From: Parabacteroides faecalis | Lineage (GTDB): Bacteria; Bacteroidota; Bacteroidia; Bacteroidales; Tannerellaceae | Length of the DNA: 64,000 nt | Reading direction: 5' to 3' | Assembly: GCF_022809355.1 (NCBI RefSeq) | Contig: NZ_JAKZMM010000003.1 | Coordinates: forward strand, 1-64,000 | Part shown: piece after piece, positions 62,595 through 64,000 of the stretch | Layout: every line of letters starts with the position of its first letter | How positions within the stretch are numbered: the first letter of the stretch is position 1 | Notes under the pieces: model-generated | The model's database searches: none | What the model was told of the DNA's origin: nothing | The model's input: the letters and a program-made list of their open reading frames with translations, nothing else | Program-made: the position numbers and the translations under genes

Positions 62595-63097
62595 CAATGA
62601 ATATCAAGAACAACAAGAATCTGAGAGTAAGATTTATGAGTATGGCAACCGTCCTGTTCATGGGGCTGATGGGGTGTTTCCTCGCCTCCTGCGACGACGA
62701 GCTGGACATACAGCAGTCCTATCCGTTCACGGTGGAGACGATGCCCGTGCCCAACAAGGTGACGAAGGGGCAGACAGTAGAAATCCGCTGCGAGATGAAG
62801 AAGGAGGGCAACTATGCCAATGCGCTCTACACCATCCGCTATTTCCAGTTTGAAGGTGAGGGCACGCTGAAAATGGACAATGGCATTACGTTCCTGCCCA
62901 ACGACCGCTATCTGCTCGAAAATGAGAAGTTCCGCCTGTATTACACATCGGGATGCAGCGAGGCACAGAACTTCATCGTGGTGGTGGAGGATAATTTCGG
63001 GAATGCCTACGAGTTGGAGTTTGACTTCAACAACCAGAACGCGAAGGACGATACGCTGTCTGTTGTCCCCATCAGTAACTTCAAGCCTTTATCGTGA
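62591..63097 (+). CDS. traQ: TraQ, DUF3872 lipoprotein
   Basis: A 168-residue lipoprotein (signal LFMGLMGCFLASC, lipidation Cys about 34) with a beta-sandwich domain (YPFTVETMPVPNKVTKGQTVEIRCEMKKEG ... GIT-FLPNDRYLL). It corresponds to the DUF3872/TraQ protein that ends the CTnDOT tra set. The ATG at 62591 overlaps the traP stop, and its own stop overlaps the lysozyme gene by 4 bases. Confidence 0.87.
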   Translation: MTMNIKNNKNLRVRFMSMATVLFMGLMGCFLASCDDELDIQQSYPFTVETMPVPNKVTKGQTVEIRCEMKKEGNYANALYTIRYFQFEGEGTLKMDNGITFLPNDRYLLENEKFRLYYTSGCSEAQNFIVVVEDNFGNAYELEFDFNNQNAKDDTLSVVPISNFKPLS

Positions 63098-63612
63098 TGA
63101 TGCGGATATTCATGGCTATCTTTTGTTCGTTCCTGACGGTCTGCCCTCTGTCTGCACAGGGCGACCGCACAGAAACGGCAAGGATATATCGCCTGCCCCG
63201 TTTTGAGAGGGCAGTGCGCTGCATCAAGTTCTTCGAGGGATGGCATACAGAAAGGCACTATCCGTACGTCGGGTATGGTCACCAACTCCAACCGGGCGAA
63301 AGGTATTCCGCAAGAACTATGACACGCAAGCAGGGCGAGGCGTTGCTGCGGAAGGATTTGCGGAAGTTCTGTGCCATGTTCCGCAAGTTTGGGAAAGATT
63401 CTCTTTTGCTTGCCACACTTGCCTACAATGTCGGACCATATCGGCTCTTGGGAAGCAACAAGATACCCAAAAGCACGCTGATAAGGAAGTTAGAGGCTGG
63501 CGACCGCAACATCTATCAGGAGTACATCGCTTTCTGCAACTACAAGGGGAAACGGCACAAGATGCTGCTCAAACGCAGGAAGGCGGAGTTTGCGCTACTG
63601 TACGAGCCTTAA
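63094..63612 (+). CDS. Secreted lysozyme-like hydrolase of the tra operon
   Basis: A 172-residue exported protein (signal peptide about 1-22, ending PLSAQG) with a phage-lysozyme (GH24-like) fold: FERAVRCIKFFEGWHTERHYPYVGYGHQL (catalytic Glu in FFEGWH, then GYGH) and LLATLAYNVGPYRLLGS. Such enzymes open the peptidoglycan for the mating pore. The ATGA overlap with traQ shows it is the last gene of the tra operon. A strong terminator follows at once. Confidence 0.88.
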   Translation: MMMRIFMAIFCSFLTVCPLSAQGDRTETARIYRLPRFERAVRCIKFFEGWHTERHYPYVGYGHQLQPGERYSARTMTRKQGEALLRKDLRKFCAMFRKFGKDSLLLATLAYNVGPYRLLGSNKIPKSTLIRKLEAGDRNIYQEYIAFCNYKGKRHKMLLKRRKAEFALLYEP

Positions 63613-63635
63613 AAGAACTGATAAATAATAGTTAG

Positions 63636-63666
63636 GCGTGCCATTTTGTCATTTGGCACGCTTTTT
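63636..63666 (+). terminator. Rho-independent terminator of the tra operon
   Basis: GCGTGCCA pairs with TGGCACGC across TTTTGTCATT and is followed by TTTTT, 24 bases after the lysozyme stop. Confidence 0.9.
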
Positions 63667-63694
63667 GCACTTTTTGTAATAAAAGCGTAAAAAT

Positions 63695-64000
63695 ATGGAT
63701 TATTCCCAAAAACTGAGACAAATAAATAATCGATACAATCCAGATTCTTCAGTGCTCGTAGAGCAAAGGATGTTCAGTGGAGAGTCTGCATATGATAAAG
63801 ATGTGGCAAGGTATGTAATGCGTGCAATGAAGGCGGTTGATGATGAATACACAAAACGTACCAAAGCCGCAGGGGAGGTCGTTAAACAGCATCTGAGAGA
63901 ATCTCTAACGAATGTATCGTATGAATACCAAGGCTCTGTTATGACAGATACACACATAAGGGGAGCTAGTGATATAGACTTGCTTGTACTATGTGAGAAA
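63695..64000 (+). CDS. CD-NTase-like nucleotidyltransferase, N-terminal part (runs off the window)
   Basis: The first 102 residues are visible. A helical start (VARYVMRAMKAVDDEYTKRT; GEVVKQHLRES) precedes the nucleotidyltransferase signature YQGSVMTDTHIRGASDIDLLV, that is GS-x10-DxD of the DNA polymerase beta superfamily. THIRG before the DID motif is often seen in CD-NTases and related defence-island nucleotidyltransferases. The gene lies after the tra terminator, in an AT-rich stretch unlike tra, so it looks like cargo. Function depends on the missing part and on the next gene, so CBASS, another defence system or an unrelated nucleotidyltransferase are all open. Confidence 0.65.
   Translation, partial: MDYSQKLRQINNRYNPDSSVLVEQRMFSGESAYDKDVARYVMRAMKAVDDEYTKRTKAAGEVVKQHLRESLTNVSYEYQGSVMTDTHIRGASDIDLLVLCEK

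Larger units (their letters stand above)
22863..64000. mobile_element. CTnDOT-family integrative conjugative element (incomplete on the right)
   Basis: The gene order int-orf2, xis2c-xis2d-orf3-exc, tetQ-rteA-rteB-rteC, mobABC and traA-traQ is that of CTnDOT/CTnERL-type elements of Bacteroidales. The excision, mob and tra parts are clearly richer in G+C than the flanking chromosome, while the tetQ part is AT-rich, a sign of mosaic assembly. The right junction lies beyond the window. Confidence 0.93.

Noticed and set aside
1-64000. tRNA or rRNA genes
   Set aside because: No cloverleaf-like or rRNA-like sequence was noticed on either strand by eye; a tRNAscan run would settle it.

Overview
The window is a piece of a Bacteroidota (order Bacteroidales) chromosome carrying most of a CTnDOT-type integrative conjugative element (ICE). 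The evidence is the recurrent TAnnTTTG promoter box, the near absence of strong Shine-Dalgarno sequences, the gene families (PPDK, DUF4369/TlpA, EFR1, GH31 and GH2 enzymes) and the tetQ-rteA-rteB-rteC/xis2c/exc/mob/tra gene set. A Parabacteroides or Bacteroides host fits; the species is inferred, not shown.

Chromosomal part (1-~22.86 kb). An ISAon1-type insertion sequence runs off the left edge (1-~1.14 kb). Next comes a three-gene + strand operon: a secreted alpha/beta-hydrolase-cupin fusion, a cyclophilin-fold lipoprotein and a double carboxymuconolactone decarboxylase. A convergent terminator separates it from - strand genes: a GH31 glycosidase with discoidin, dockerin-like and cohesin-like tail, a GH2 beta-mannosidase, mfd, a 21-bp palindromic tandem array, ppdK, a patatin-like lipase, an RlpA-type protein, a TlpA-like lipoprotein, an EFR1 ferredoxin, a sugar-nucleotidyltransferase and upp.

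ICE (~22.86 kb to beyond 64 kb). The likely junction is a perfect match to the IntDOT core consensus GTANNTTTGC just upstream of upp. In order: the IntDOT-type integrase and orf2; two - strand MerR/excisionase-like HTH genes; the excision operon xis2c-xis2d-orf3-exc; the RteR small RNA locus; a DUF1896 gene and a 1,946-residue methylase-helicase; tetQ with its leader peptide; rteA; a broken rteB; rteC; a HigB/HigA toxin-antitoxin pair; mobC-mobB-mobA on the - strand; an oriT-like region; and the tra operon traA to traQ plus a lysozyme. After a strong terminator, a nucleotidyltransferase of CD-NTase-like type begins and runs off the right edge.

How it works together. In the CTnDOT model, tetracycline relieves attenuation of tetQ-rteA-rteB, RteA/RteB turn on rteC, RteC turns on xis2c-xis2d-orf3-exc, and these excise the element and switch on tra, while the RteR RNA downstream of exc limits transfer. 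In this copy rteB has lost the part of its AAA+ domain from the end of the receiver to the GAFTGA loop, with a frameshift, so the cascade is probably cut or rewired. The most interesting signal is a short motif (CACCACTRAATCC) placed just upstream of mobA, traN, the DUF1896 gene, exc and traE. It is complementary to a segment of the presumed RteR RNA, which suggests a set of direct antisense targets for that RNA.
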